Origin: Bacteroidota bacterium
GTDB taxonomy: Bacteria > Bacteroidota > Bacteroidia > J057 > JADKCL01
Assembly (NCBI GenBank): GCA_016718825.1
Contig: JADKCL010000004.1
Span: 124,001 to 188,000 of the forward strand
Reading direction: 5' to 3'
Length of the DNA stretch: 64,000 nucleotides
The notes beneath the pieces were generated by a model that did no database searches, was not told where the DNA came from, and saw only the letters and a list, made by a program, of their open reading frames with translations. Position numbers and translations under genes: made by a program. Positions 46,224 through 55,092 of the stretch are shown here, piece after piece (position 1 is the first letter of the stretch; every line of letters starts with the position of its first letter).

Positions 46224-47756
46224 ATGATTCCACTTTCAGATGCGATCAAGAAACGGGTCGCGATGGCCGAAGCGATGCGAAAACTTCGAAAAAGTCCGAT
46301 TCTGGGACAAGACCGCACTTTTACAAAGTTGCTTGTCAAGGCAAAAGACACCGCATTCGGCAAATACTACGGATTTGAGGAAATTTTGGGCTCTGAAGAT
46401 CCCCTCAGGCGGTTTCGCGATACCGTGCCACTGAGCAACTATGACACGATCCACCCTTGGTGGCAACGTGCCGAGCAAGGCGAAGCCGATATCTGTTGGC
46501 CGGGGAAAATCAAATATTTCGCCTTGAGCTCAGGTACCTCAGGTGCGCCGTCCAAGAACATCCCCGTGACCAAAGACCTGATTCGGGCGACGCAGCAGGC
46601 GAGCGTTCGGCAGTTGTTGATCTTGCGACGGTTCAAGGTGAGCCCGACGATCATCAGCAAAAAAGTCCTGACCCTTAGTGGTTCGACGACTTTGCAGTAC
46701 TATGGAAATCACTACAAGGGTGACGTGAGCGGGATTCACGCGAAGCATATACCACGGGTAATCAAAACCTTACAGAAGCCTGGCCGACGCATTTCCAATG
46801 CCACAAGCTGGGAAAGCAGGCTGCGTTTGATGGTTCAAAATGCGCCGAAATGGGACATCGGCGTCGTTGCCGGGGTTCCGGCTTGGCTCGACATCCTGAT
46901 GGAACGCATCGAGGAACGTTACGGAGCGAACAGCATTCACGAGATTTGGCCCAATTTTCAGGCATTTATCCACGGGGGTGTTTCGATCGAACCTTACCGC
47001 AAAAAGCTGCAAACGCATTTCACTCGCGACGTGGCATTCGTGGAAACCTATCTCGCGTCGGAAGGATTTATCGCATTGCAAGGCCATCCGGATTCCAAGG
47101 GAATGGAATTGCTTGCCGAGCATGGCATTTTCTACGAATTTTTGCCTTTTGACGATGCCACATTTGACCAAGACGGTCAGTTGCGCGACAATCATGCACA
47201 GACCTTTACATTGTCAGAAATCGAACTTCACAAGCCTTACGCGCTCGTAATGAGTACCTGCGCAGGCGCGTGGCGCTACCTGATCGGCGATGTGGTCAGG
47301 TTTGTCAACAACGACCCTTATGAGCTGATCATCGATGGTCGCACCAAGCATTTTCTCAGCTTGGTCGGCGAGCACCTCAGCGTAGACAATATGACCCATG
47401 CCCTCGCCAACACTGCGGATCGGCTCGGTCTGAATTTTCCGGAATTTGGTGTGACCGGCATCCCCTATGAAGGCAGGTTTGGGCATCAATGGTACATAGC
47501 CTGTGACGAACCGGCGGATGCGGCCAAGGTGCAGCAAGTGCTTGACGAGGAATTGGCCAAAGTCAATGACGACTATGCTGTGGAAAGGAAACATGCATTG
47601 GCCTACATGTTTGTCAAGCTGCTTCCCAGCAGGGTTTTTATCGACTACCTTGACAAGTTGGGTAAGCTGGGCGCACAGAGCAAGTTTCCGCGGGTATTGA
47701 AGGGCAAGCAGTTGGAGAGTTGGATGGAATACCTGAATCTCCGGGGATTGGCCTGA
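46224..47756 (+). CDS. GH3 family acyl-adenylating ligase
   Basis: 510 residues. The ANL-superfamily ATP motif is seen in KYFALSSGTSGAPSKNIPV near residues 94-112, followed further on by FVETYLASEGFIALQG, CAGAWRYLIGDVVRF and DGRTKHFLSLVGEHLS, all characteristic of GH3. These enzymes activate an acid as the acyl-adenylate and join it to an amino acid or amine; plant GH3s use indole-acetic and jasmonic acid. The bacterial substrate is unknown. A bidirectional terminator follows at 47804. Confidence 0.88.
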   Translation: MIPLSDAIKKRVAMAEAMRKLRKSPILGQDRTFTKLLVKAKDTAFGKYYGFEEILGSEDPLRRFRDTVPLSNYDTIHPWWQRAEQGEADICWPGKIKYFALSSGTSGAPSKNIPVTKDLIRATQQASVRQLLILRRFKVSPTIISKKVLTLSGSTTLQYYGNHYKGDVSGIHAKHIPRVIKTLQKPGRRISNATSWESRLRLMVQNAPKWDIGVVAGVPAWLDILMERIEERYGANSIHEIWPNFQAFIHGGVSIEPYRKKLQTHFTRDVAFVETYLASEGFIALQGHPDSKGMELLAEHGIFYEFLPFDDATFDQDGQLRDNHAQTFTLSEIELHKPYALVMSTCAGAWRYLIGDVVRFVNNDPYELIIDGRTKHFLSLVGEHLSVDNMTHALANTADRLGLNFPEFGVTGIPYEGRFGHQWYIACDEPADAAKVQQVLDEELAKVNDDYAVERKHALAYMFVKLLPSRVFIDYLDKLGKLGAQSKFPRVLKGKQLESWMEYLNLRGLA

Positions 47757-47803
47757 AAGGTGGATAAAGAATAGAAACGAATGATTGGGCGAATGCCCAA
47801 ACA

Positions 47804-47836
47804 AAAAAGGGAGGGCTGTAATGGCCCTCCCTTTTT
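47804..47836. terminator. Bidirectional rho-independent terminator
   Basis: A 13-base perfect stem (47804-47816 with 47824-47836, core GGGAGGGC/GCCCTCCC), a 7-base loop and A/T runs on both flanks. It lies between the convergent GH3 and lipoprotein genes and can end both messages. Confidence 0.9.
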
Positions 47837-47858
47837 ATGATTGGTTGAGAACGCTCGC

Positions 47859-48986
47859 TTACAAGCAAGTATTCGAGTTGCAGCGACCAATTTCGCAACC
47901 AGAGTCGTGGCCTTGGTTGGGGTTGGTACCCGCTACGCGGAACCTTTCAATGTGTGCAGGAAGTGCACTTGTCGAGATGCAAATTTCTTGTGGATTTTCT
48001 GGGTTTCCTGGTGGAATGTGGCAAACCCAAACCTTCGTATTGTTGCCATTTCCGCAAGCTGCATCGACATAGTTCACAGTCACCTCGTTGATGCGCACAG
48101 CAGTACCGGTGGCATCCTTGATGGTAACAGAATATGTGGTGGTGGCAGTGGGGCAAACGTTGATGGATGGTGAAGTTGCACCATTTGACCACTGATAGGT
48201 CAATGCACCCGACAAACCAGTGATGTCAGCACTAATGTTGGTGCAGCTCACTACGCCAGCATAGAACGTTTCGCAAGATGCCAAGACAGGAGTCTGAACT
48301 TCCAAGCAGCGTGCTGGGGCAAAGTGCATGACCCACTGAGAGTTGGATGCAGAATTGGATGCTGTATTGTTCCACTTTGCGTTGCGGCCCCAGAGGGTTG
48401 TTGCAGAACCTGGGATGGTTGCACCAAAGAGGTTGAGCTTTACAGCGCCAACACGAAGTGCCAAATCAAATTCGCCAGTTGGAAGATCTGCAACTGCGAG
48501 GCGAAGCTGCCACTTATTGGCGACGGGATTCACGATCAAGTTGCTCCAGTCGTTGGTTACGACAGGAATGCCATTTTGATCAAACGTAAAGCTATTGGTT
48601 ACGCCAAACTCCCAGTTGTTGAAGTTACAAAACCATCCTGGTGCCATCCAGAAATTGCAGTCAATGAAGTTTTCGTTGTTCAGATAACCTTCGTTCATCA
48701 CCAAACCACCCCATTTCAGCTGTTGTGTAGGGCTACATGCGACGGGCACGCCACCATAACCAAAACATTTGTCAACGACTGGGCTGCCGTTGTCCTCACG
48801 CCACAACCAAAGTGTATCTGACGATTGGCAAAGGGTATCGAGCATCGGATGCGGATCACCCAGAGCTCCCGCAAGATTGGGGTTGCCATTCTTATTTTCC
48901 TGAGGTACGACATTGTCAGACTGACATCCGACAAGCACAAGACCTGCCATTGCGACCGCTGCGACTGATTGAATAAAACGTTTCAT
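47859..48986 (-). CDS. Lipoprotein with CHIPPGNP motif (paralogue of the 49659 gene)
   Basis: 375 residues. Lipobox LVLVGC near residue 21. Shared with the paralogue at 49659: an opening GDPHPMLDTLCQSSDTLWL, a middle part WGGLVMNEGYL, PVANKWQLRL and AVKLNLFGA, then an Ig/PKD-like strand region (LTYQWSNGATSPSINVCPTA), the motif VCHIPPGNP followed by a Cys, and the end CNSNTCL. The VCH-x-PPGNP motif recurs in extracellular bacterial proteins. Six or more cysteines in the C-terminal part suggest disulphides. Function unknown. Promoter at 49066-49096. Confidence 0.75.
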   Translation of the reverse strand: MKRFIQSVAAVAMAGLVLVGCQSDNVVPQENKNGNPNLAGALGDPHPMLDTLCQSSDTLWLWREDNGSPVVDKCFGYGGVPVACSPTQQLKWGGLVMNEGYLNNENFIDCNFWMAPGWFCNFNNWEFGVTNSFTFDQNGIPVVTNDWSNLIVNPVANKWQLRLAVADLPTGEFDLALRVGAVKLNLFGATIPGSATTLWGRNAKWNNTASNSASNSQWVMHFAPARCLEVQTPVLASCETFYAGVVSCTNISADITGLSGALTYQWSNGATSPSINVCPTATTTYSVTIKDATGTAVRINEVTVNYVDAACGNGNNTKVWVCHIPPGNPENPQEICISTSALPAHIERFRVAGTNPNQGHDSGCEIGRCNSNTCL

Positions 48987-49065
48987 CTTCTCTTGAAATT
49001 AGTGATTGATAATAACTGTTGACCTAAAAATGTGTAAGAATAGTGACCTACTCTTGTTGATGATT

Positions 49066-49096
49066 CAAAGATAGGCAAGACGAAATATCCATGCAA
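49066..49096 (-). promoter_or_regulatory. Bacteroidota promoter of the 375-residue lipoprotein gene
   Basis: On the minus strand: TTG (49096-49094), 20-base spacer, TATCTTTG (49073-49066). The -33 TTG sits in ACTTGCATGG, as at the paralogue's promoter. The leader to the ATG at 48986 would be about 75 bases. Confidence 0.75.
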
Positions 49097-49601
49097 GTTT
49101 ATTTCATGTTTTTGCGCATTTTTTTTTCATTCACCACGAGAAAAGAAACAACAATGCTCAAATTTCGCCAAAATGGCCCATTTCAAGCAAATTTAGCCTC
49201 TTGGATTTTTTTAACACACCCGACTGCCCATGTATGAAATTTAACAACTTACGTCCTTTATTAACTCTTTCATCTTCCGTTTGGGCTAAAAATCCTCTCT
49301 CTAAATGCAAAACTTTAATGAATCAACTGGTTCAGGGTGTAATAAATGACCAATTTTCCGTTGAATCCTGCCCCAAATCGAGGCAGACGGCGAAAAATCG
49401 CCAAATTCCACCTTTCACAGTTGAACCACCCGCCTTAACCACCAAGCCGCAAGCGCAAGCCCACCCGCAAGGCACTTTGATTCCATGCAAATGATTCGCC
49501 CCATTCCCACACCCAAGGGCCTTCCGGCAGCGCCATCGCTCCAAGGCCGGAAGCAATGACCAACTAGAACCTCTATGCAGGAAAGCCAGAGGCTAAAGAC
49601 A

Positions 49602-49636
49602 AAAAAGGGGAGCACCAATATGGCACTCCCCCTTTT
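49602..49636 (-). terminator. Rho-independent terminator of the Gly-rich lipoprotein gene
   Basis: On the minus strand a stem AAAAAGGGGGAGTGCC pairs with GGTGCTCCCCTTTTT with one bulged G and two G-U pairs, followed by T. It lies 22 bases after the stop at 49659. Confidence 0.75.
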
Positions 49637-49658
49637 TATTCCTAGTTGAATCGCTTCC

Positions 49659-51308
49659 TTACAGGCAAGGATTGCTATTGCAAGCACCGATCATATCCCC
49701 TGAGTGACCGCCGCCTTGATTGCCTTGGCAACCGCCGCCATGGTGTGAGCCGTGGCCATGTGCGTTCGAACCGCTGCCGTGACCTCCGCTGCCGCTGCCT
49801 TGGCCGCTGCCGTGACCGCTACCGCTACCACCGCTGCCAGAGCCGCTATGGCCATTGTTGCAATTGCCCCCTTGGTGGTGACCATTGCAGCTGTTGGAGT
49901 GACCGCCGCATCCGTGTCCGTTGCCGCCATTGCTGCCGGAGCCAGAACCACCGTTACCGCTTCCAGAGCCGCTACCGCCCCAACCTTGGCCAGAGCCAGA
50001 GCCGGAGCCGCTGCCAGAGCCGCCGTTGCCGCCACCACCATTATTGGTTGGGCATACGCCAGTCACGTGCTGAGAGAGTTGACCGTAGGTGACGCAGAGG
50101 GTTGTTGCACCGCCAGGGTTTCCTGGGGGCACATGGCAAACTTTCACACCTTGTACCGTGTTTGTGCCACCATTGCCACCATTGCCACCGTTGCCACCAT
50201 GTCCAGAACCCGATCCGCTGCCAGAGCCACTGCCCGAACCACTTCCAGATCCACCATTGCCTCCATGACCGCCGTTGCCTCCATGACCACCATTGCGGCC
50301 AGGGCCGTTGTGGTTGCCACCACCGTTTCCGCCTCCACCTTGCGTGATTGTACAAGAAACATCAATTACGTTCACAGTGAAGATCACCAAGTGCGTCGGA
50401 ACACCGTCGACACTAATCACGACGGAGTAGTCAGTGGTAACCGTTGGGCTTACAGCAAGATCTTGCGTGGTGGCTCCATTGCTCCAAGCATAGGTGATCA
50501 CGCCAGACTCAGGTGTCGAAGGATGCAAAACGGTAGCGTTCAAATTATTGCCAGTACAAGTGAGACCGGTGTAAACCACTTCGCAAATGCGGGTTGTGTC
50601 GATCGAAGGTGGGGGTGGTGTGCTCATGCAGCGAGCAGGACTGAAGTGCATTACCCATTGCGAATTTGATGCAGACTTGTCTCCTACCTTATTCCAGTCT
50701 GCATTGCGACCCCACAAAGTGGTTGCTGAACCGGCAACGGCTGCGCCAAAGAGATTGAGCTTCACAGCACCTACGCGCAATGCCATGTCAAATTCGCCAG
50801 CAGGAAGGGAATCGACCACCAAACGCAATTGCCATTTATTTGCAACCGGATTGACCAATCGATGACTCCAGTCCACCGTCACCACCGGAATGCCATTTTG
50901 GTCAAAGCCAAAACCGTTGGTTGGACTAAACTCCCAATCATTGAACTCACAAAACCAACCTGGAGCCATCCAGAAATTGCAATCCAGATAGTTTTCGCTA
51001 GCAAGGTAACCTTCATTTATCACCAAGCCACCCCATTTCAACGGCATAGTCGGGTTACAAGCCACTGGCACACCGCCAGCCCCGAAACACTTGTCAACGA
51101 CAGAACTGCCATTATCCTCCCTAAAAAGCCAAAGGGTATCCGATGTCTGACAAAGCGTATCGAGCATCGGATGCGGATCCCCTGCGGCTCCCGCAATTGA
51201 AGGTGCGCCCGAACGCCCCTCTTGCGGAGCAACCTTGTCAGCTTGACAGCCAAAGAGCACTGTGCCAGCAATCGCCAATACAGCGAAGTTGTTGAAAAAC
51301 TTTTTCAT
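49659..51308 (-). CDS. Lipoprotein with long Gly/Ser/His-rich C-terminal region
   Basis: 549 residues from ATG 51308 (a start at 51482 would include upstream promoter sequence). Lipobox TVLFGC near residue 19. The N-terminal ~290 residues are homologous to the gene at 47859, including GDPHPMLDTLCQ, an Ig/PKD-like segment and a VCHVPPGNP motif. Unlike the paralogue, this protein carries two low-complexity Gly/Ser/Asn/His stretches on either side of that motif, about 60 and 120 residues long, with runs such as GSGSGSGSG and HGGNGGNGG, ending CNSNPCL. Probably an extended, flexible, perhaps metal-binding (His) surface protein. Function unknown. Confidence 0.75.
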   Translation of the reverse strand: MKKFFNNFAVLAIAGTVLFGCQADKVAPQEGRSGAPSIAGAAGDPHPMLDTLCQTSDTLWLFREDNGSSVVDKCFGAGGVPVACNPTMPLKWGGLVINEGYLASENYLDCNFWMAPGWFCEFNDWEFSPTNGFGFDQNGIPVVTVDWSHRLVNPVANKWQLRLVVDSLPAGEFDMALRVGAVKLNLFGAAVAGSATTLWGRNADWNKVGDKSASNSQWVMHFSPARCMSTPPPPSIDTTRICEVVYTGLTCTGNNLNATVLHPSTPESGVITYAWSNGATTQDLAVSPTVTTDYSVVISVDGVPTHLVIFTVNVIDVSCTITQGGGGNGGGNHNGPGRNGGHGGNGGHGGNGGSGSGSGSGSGSGSGSGHGGNGGNGGNGGTNTVQGVKVCHVPPGNPGGATTLCVTYGQLSQHVTGVCPTNNGGGGNGGSGSGSGSGSGQGWGGSGSGSGNGGSGSGSNGGNGHGCGGHSNSCNGHHQGGNCNNGHSGSGSGGSGSGHGSGQGSGSGGHGSGSNAHGHGSHHGGGCQGNQGGGHSGDMIGACNSNPCL

Positions 51309-51385
51309 TCTCTTAAAAATTGATGATTGATAAAATGTTGACCTGATCTCCACGGAGGACTCCACCTCCGTTGATGTTGATATAC

Positions 51386-51416
51386 CAAAGATAACAGCCC
51401 GACATAAACCATGCAA
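51386..51416 (-). promoter_or_regulatory. Bacteroidota promoter of the Gly-rich lipoprotein gene
   Basis: Minus-strand TTG (51416-51414), 20-base spacer, TATCTTTG (51393-51386). The -33 context ACTTGCATGG and the spacer length match the paralogue's promoter at 49066-49096. Leader about 70 bases. Confidence 0.8.
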
Positions 51417-51697
51417 GTTTTTCACATGTTTTGTCGAAAAAATATTTCTCCAAGAAATTCCATGTGATCCAGAATGGCTCAAATACGCCCGAAAATGGCA
51501 TGATCAAACCCGATCAAAAAACAACAACCATATCTATCCAATAAATACCATGTATGATCCGCGAGCATATTCACAAAGAATGTTTGAATAAGCTGACGGC
51601 TCCAGCGTCAAAACAACCTCTTACATGACAATTCATACCCATTTTGATGCACCTTTCGCAAACGTACGTTTCGATTTGAATCAAGAATCGACAAAAA

Positions 51698-51725
51698 AAG
51701 GCTCCATCACGCTGGATGGAGCCTT
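51698..51725 (-). terminator. Rho-independent terminator of the 51772 lipoprotein gene
   Basis: An 11-base perfect stem (51698-51708 with 51715-51725, core GGCTCCATC/GATGGAGCC) is followed on the minus strand by a T-run (plus-strand A-run 51693-51699). It lies 46 bases after the stop at 51772. Confidence 0.85.
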
Positions 51726-51771
51726 GAAAGGTTGCCCTAATTCGGTCAACAAAACATCGATTCTTACAATA

Positions 51772-52323
51772 TCAATTAACCATAATTTGGAAATCCAGTT
51801 GCACGTCCGTTGAACCCGGTGTGCAAGTCCCGTCTTTGGTGCCGTCAGGTTGATGCCTCAACTCTACCCTGACGGTTCCGCTACCTGGATTTCCGACCGA
51901 CCACCGGGTCGTGATGCCGACTGGAAAAGTCCCGTCACTATCGGTTTTGATGATCGACACGTCTGCGGCAGACGGTGTGTAACAAAAAAGGTGATCCTGC
52001 GCCTCGGCAAGCACTTCATCTGTGATATTTACGATATTTCCGCCATCTGACTCGTCATACAAGGCAATGGAGACGTTGTAAGTCTTTCCCGAATCCACGC
52101 GGATCGAATCAAATCGCACGGCTGCATTGCCCCCGTCACCGTCGGGATCAGAATAAATCACCTGACTCACCGCCGCGCCGGTCGCGCTGTCAGTGAATGT
52201 CAGTTGAACCTTCGTGATCAACTCCTCTTCATTCGGATCCACGGGATCATCGGGTTTGCATGCGGCAAAGAGCAAAGTCATGAGCAAAAGGGCAAAAGCA
52301 CTGAGATAAACTGTCTTTTTCAT
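51772..52323 (-). CDS. Lipoprotein of a TonB-receptor locus (type 1 periplasmic fold-like)
   Basis: 183 residues. Lipobox LLFAAC near residue 22, then an acidic PDDPVDPNEEE spacer and a beta-rich domain (ITKVQLTFTDSATGAAVSQV, VSIALYDESDGGNI, AEAQDHLFCYTPSA). This is the small lipoprotein commonly encoded beside a TonB-dependent receptor in Bacteroidota and often labelled type 1 periplasmic-binding-fold-like. It overlaps the receptor gene by ATGA (52320-52323), so it is translated with it. Probably binds or hands over the receptor's substrate. A terminator follows. Confidence 0.75.
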   Translation of the reverse strand: MKKTVYLSAFALLLMTLLFAACKPDDPVDPNEEELITKVQLTFTDSATGAAVSQVIYSDPDGDGGNAAVRFDSIRVDSGKTYNVSIALYDESDGGNIVNITDEVLAEAQDHLFCYTPSAADVSIIKTDSDGTFPVGITTRWSVGNPGSGTVRVELRHQPDGTKDGTCTPGSTDVQLDFQIMVN

Positions 52324-54680
52324 ATTGATTCTGGAATAAGTTGCTTTGAAAATGAAATTGGAATCTTGATTCGAAGGGAATAGTTGCGCCCCATCTCGTC
52401 GGCATAGTACCGGAAACGGTTCAAATACTCACGGTATCGGGCATTCGTGAGGTTGTATCCGCCGAGGCTCACGTCCAGGGCAAGCCTACCGAATACCAAG
52501 GTTGCCGAAGCCTCGGCATTCAACAATGCCCAAGCCGCAGGCGGATTCGCATAGTCCACACCCTCGGGAAAGCGGTTTTGTTGGCGCACATACACACCCG
52601 AAACGCTCAACACCGGGGAGTGAACGTACTTGCCACCGTGAAATTCGAAGCTCAAACCTGAATCAAATCGGTCGGCGGGCATGTTGATCATGGGCAAATC
52701 GAGCGTCAGATTCTGCACCCTGACCATGGAAACCTTGCCATTCCAACGCCAATGGTGGGAAATCTGCCAGCCAAAAGCCGCATCCAACCCCACAAAACGT
52801 GCATCCACTTGCTTGTATACAAAGGTTGGAAAAGCGCCGCGAATGGTCAATGTGGCCGGCTGTGTGGGTTCCTGGTAAATGAAATCATTGATGTGATTAT
52901 AGTAGACCCCCACTTCGCCGGAGAAATGCTCGTGGGCTTTGTACTGCATCGACAGCGTGCTATTCAATGCTTGCTCGGGACCAAGTGTACTGTCTCCGAT
53001 CTCGTAGCTTGCCGCACCATGGTGCAACCCCTTGCTGTACAGCTCATTCATCGTCGGAGGACGCCAAGCTGTCCCGACGTTTCCATGAAGACTCAAGTGC
53101 TCATCCACACGCACGAGCCCGCCGAGGCTGCCACTGAAGTTCTGCCAGGATTTTTTCGGAGAAATGATTTCACCGCCTTGCCACATCCAAATTTGGTTCC
53201 AGCGTTTGTCAAATCGGATTCCCGCTTCAAGTTCCCAGCGCAACTTGACCAACCGTTCGATCCAAAACGGCCCGATGTTGAAATTCTGGAAGTTGGGAAT
53301 GAAGAAAAAGCCCTCGTAGCGATTGACCTGTGTCTGCCCGGTGAGCCCGAAACTGCCCTTGAAGTCTTTGAATTTGTGGTGTTCCCAAACGATGTCCCCG
53401 GAAAGGGTACTGATTTCATAATGCAATTGCGCGGCATTAGGGGTGTTAGCTGCCGAACGGTGATTGTCAAATTCCTGCCGCAGATTGTGCTGGAAGGCGA
53501 ATGTGGCGGTGAGATTGCCGACATGCCCGGTTTCCATCCAAGCCTTGACCTTGACCAAGTCGTGCACGATATGCTGCGAAGGCCTGCCGATCTTGTAAGT
53601 AAAGGTCCCATGCACCAATGGGGTATCGCTTGCAATGGCAGTCTGCAGGTCGGTCAAATTGCCGATATGTGAGCCCGCAAAAATGGCCAGATCGTTGCTG
53701 AAATGGCTGTAGAAGGCTTCGATGCCGTATCTTTCCTTGCTCCAGCCAACGGTTGCGCTATAATTTGCCTCGCGCAAGCCGGTATTTGCGAGCACATAGT
53801 CGGGCGTATGCACATTGCCACCGCGCTTGACCGAACCTTGGAGCCGCCAAGCGAGGGGCATCAGACCTTTGAATCGCCCTTCGACCATGGCAGCCGTGGC
53901 ACCCATCCATCCGTTGCTCGATCCGACAAAATGAAGCCCACCTTTGACTCCTGCCGAATCGGGAAGCGGCCCCGGTTCCACCAAAACAACGCCCGCGATC
54001 GCATCGGGCCCGTAGCGCACACTATTGGCGCCCTTGATTACGGACAATTTGGTGGCGGTGAAGGGGTCGATTTCCGGCGCATGTTCGCTGCCCCATTGCT
54101 GACTTTCTTGACGCACGCCGTTGTTGAGTATCACGATACGGTTGCTGTGCATTCCGTGAATCATCGGTTTGAAGATCGAGGGACCTGTTTGAAGCGCATT
54201 CACGCCTGCAATTTCCTTCATTGCCTCACCAAGCGACTTGCCTGCAACCTTGTCGAGGTCCTTGCCGCTCAACGATGATTCCGCCTGCGTCGGTTTCGGG
54301 TCGGCGTGTTTGTCATGAATGTGTACCGTGTCCAAATGGCTCTGACTATGCGGAAGCTGAATGTCAAAGTGGGTATTTTCCTCGATGATGACTTCATAGT
54401 CCTGTTGACCGCAACCGATATGGGAAACGGTGAGGGTATCGGGCCCGTCACAGAGCCCGTCGATCTGATATTCGCCGTTCAAACCAGTGACAGCGCCTTT
54501 GTTTTTGGACTTGAAATAAACCTTGGCATACACCAATGGCTCCAACGTTTCGCTGTCGGTGACTACGCCAAATACGGTGTGGTTGCAATGCCGGCCCCCA
54601 GGCTGTGCCATGGCCAAAGGTGCCAAAGCCAACAGCCACAACATCCAGAAGGCAGACGACAATGTCGTTGACAATCTCAT
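52320..54680 (-). CDS. TonB-dependent outer-membrane receptor
   Basis: 786 residues from ATG 54680 (the track-length start 14 codons earlier overlaps the upstream region). Signal peptide (FWMLWLLALAPLAMA), then a carboxypeptidase-regulatory-like domain (TVFGVVTDSETLEPLVYAKV, LTVSHIGCGQQDYEV), a His-containing linker (TVHIHDKHADPKP), a plug domain (LGEAMKEIAGVNAL, GMHSNRIVILNNGVR, KLSVIKGANSVRYGPDAIAG) and a barrel of about 22 strands. The His-rich linker and small His-rich neighbour suggest metal (zinc-like) uptake, an inference. Energised by TonB/ExbB/ExbD. Confidence 0.88.
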   Translation of the reverse strand: MRLSTTLSSAFWMLWLLALAPLAMAQPGGRHCNHTVFGVVTDSETLEPLVYAKVYFKSKNKGAVTGLNGEYQIDGLCDGPDTLTVSHIGCGQQDYEVIIEENTHFDIQLPHSQSHLDTVHIHDKHADPKPTQAESSLSGKDLDKVAGKSLGEAMKEIAGVNALQTGPSIFKPMIHGMHSNRIVILNNGVRQESQQWGSEHAPEIDPFTATKLSVIKGANSVRYGPDAIAGVVLVEPGPLPDSAGVKGGLHFVGSSNGWMGATAAMVEGRFKGLMPLAWRLQGSVKRGGNVHTPDYVLANTGLREANYSATVGWSKERYGIEAFYSHFSNDLAIFAGSHIGNLTDLQTAIASDTPLVHGTFTYKIGRPSQHIVHDLVKVKAWMETGHVGNLTATFAFQHNLRQEFDNHRSAANTPNAAQLHYEISTLSGDIVWEHHKFKDFKGSFGLTGQTQVNRYEGFFFIPNFQNFNIGPFWIERLVKLRWELEAGIRFDKRWNQIWMWQGGEIISPKKSWQNFSGSLGGLVRVDEHLSLHGNVGTAWRPPTMNELYSKGLHHGAASYEIGDSTLGPEQALNSTLSMQYKAHEHFSGEVGVYYNHINDFIYQEPTQPATLTIRGAFPTFVYKQVDARFVGLDAAFGWQISHHWRWNGKVSMVRVQNLTLDLPMINMPADRFDSGLSFEFHGGKYVHSPVLSVSGVYVRQQNRFPEGVDYANPPAAWALLNAEASATLVFGRLALDVSLGGYNLTNARYREYLNRFRYYADEMGRNYSLRIKIPISFSKQLIPESI

Positions 54681-54726
54681 GGTAACAATCCGCAAAATGA
54701 ATTCGAATGGAAAATCGGCCAATCAA

Positions 54727-54746
54727 ACACATTTATATATATGTGT
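54727..54746. promoter_or_regulatory. AT-rich palindrome, candidate operator of the receptor operon
   Basis: A 20-base inverted repeat with ACACAT and ATGTGT arms around a TA-rich centre (one mismatched pair), 47 bases before the receptor ATG at 54680. AT-rich palindromes of this size are typical of Fur-family (Fur/Zur/Mur) sites, but this is not a close match to the E. coli boxes. Confidence 0.4.
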
Positions 54747-54774
54747 GGATCCGGCCAAAAGGATCGATCACTAC

Positions 54775-55092
54775 TCAAGCAAACGGTGGACCTCTGAGAT
54801 CAGCCTTGGGGAGGAAACGGTGGGAATGAAAATCAAGAATTGGTGAAGCTATTGCCCGATGGACTTCAGGGACAAGCAACGCGGCCATTTGCATCGGCGC
54901 GATCGAGGGTGCGGGCGCAAAATCACAAATCGGGCAGGAGGCATGGTCCACTTCGTCGTGATCACCTTCCTCATGATGCAAGCCATGCGCATCGCCCAGC
55001 GGACTGCAATCATGAATCCAAGTGCGTGGCACGGCGAATGTCACTGCAACAAGCAGCAGCATCCAAGCCAAATATGTACGCCTGCGTTTCAT
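54775..55092 (-). CDS. Small His/Cys-rich exported protein upstream of the receptor
   Basis: 105 residues from ATG 55092 (55113 would add seven). One N-terminal hydrophobic segment (TYLAWMLLLVAVTFAVP), then a His/Asp/Glu-rich stretch HGLHHEEGDHDEVDHASCPIC with a C-x-x-C pair, and a Leu/Pro-rich end. Such short proteins often sit upstream of metal-type TonB receptors in Bacteroidota; the His/Cys cluster could bind zinc or copper. It reads in the same direction as the receptor (54680) and the lipoprotein (52323). Function is inferred from context. Confidence 0.6.
   Translation of the reverse strand: MKRRRTYLAWMLLLVAVTFAVPRTWIHDCSPLGDAHGLHHEEGDHDEVDHASCPICDFAPAPSIAPMQMAALLVPEVHRAIASPILDFHSHRFLPKADLRGPPFA

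Larger units (their letters stand above)
48987..49658. other. 672-base gap with promoter, leader and terminator
   Basis: The gap between the two lipoprotein genes holds the leader and promoter of the left gene (49066-49096), a T-rich stretch around 49110-49130, a small hairpin (49521-49528 with 49546-49553), and the terminator of the right gene (49602-49636). A 97-codon frame at 49201-49494 has no signal, family or promoter, so it was not called. Confidence 0.65.
51309..51771. other. 463-base gap with promoter and terminator
   Basis: Holds the leader and promoter of the Gly-rich lipoprotein gene (51386-51416), an A/T-rich stretch with no recognised gene (about 51430-51690), and the terminator of the small lipoprotein gene (51698-51725). 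A 62-codon frame at 51625-51813 has no support and overlaps the terminator. Confidence 0.65.

Noticed and set aside
49201..49494. 97-codon plus frame in the gap between lipoprotein genes
   Set aside because: No promoter, signal or family pattern; A/T-rich intergenic DNA.
49659..50340. Possible CRISPR array in the repetitive stretch
   Set aside because: The repeats are in-frame Gly/Ser/His codons, not equal repeats with unique spacers.
49752..50669. 305-codon plus frame over the Gly-rich gene
   Set aside because: Low-complexity Ala/Thr shadow of the Gly/Ser repeat.
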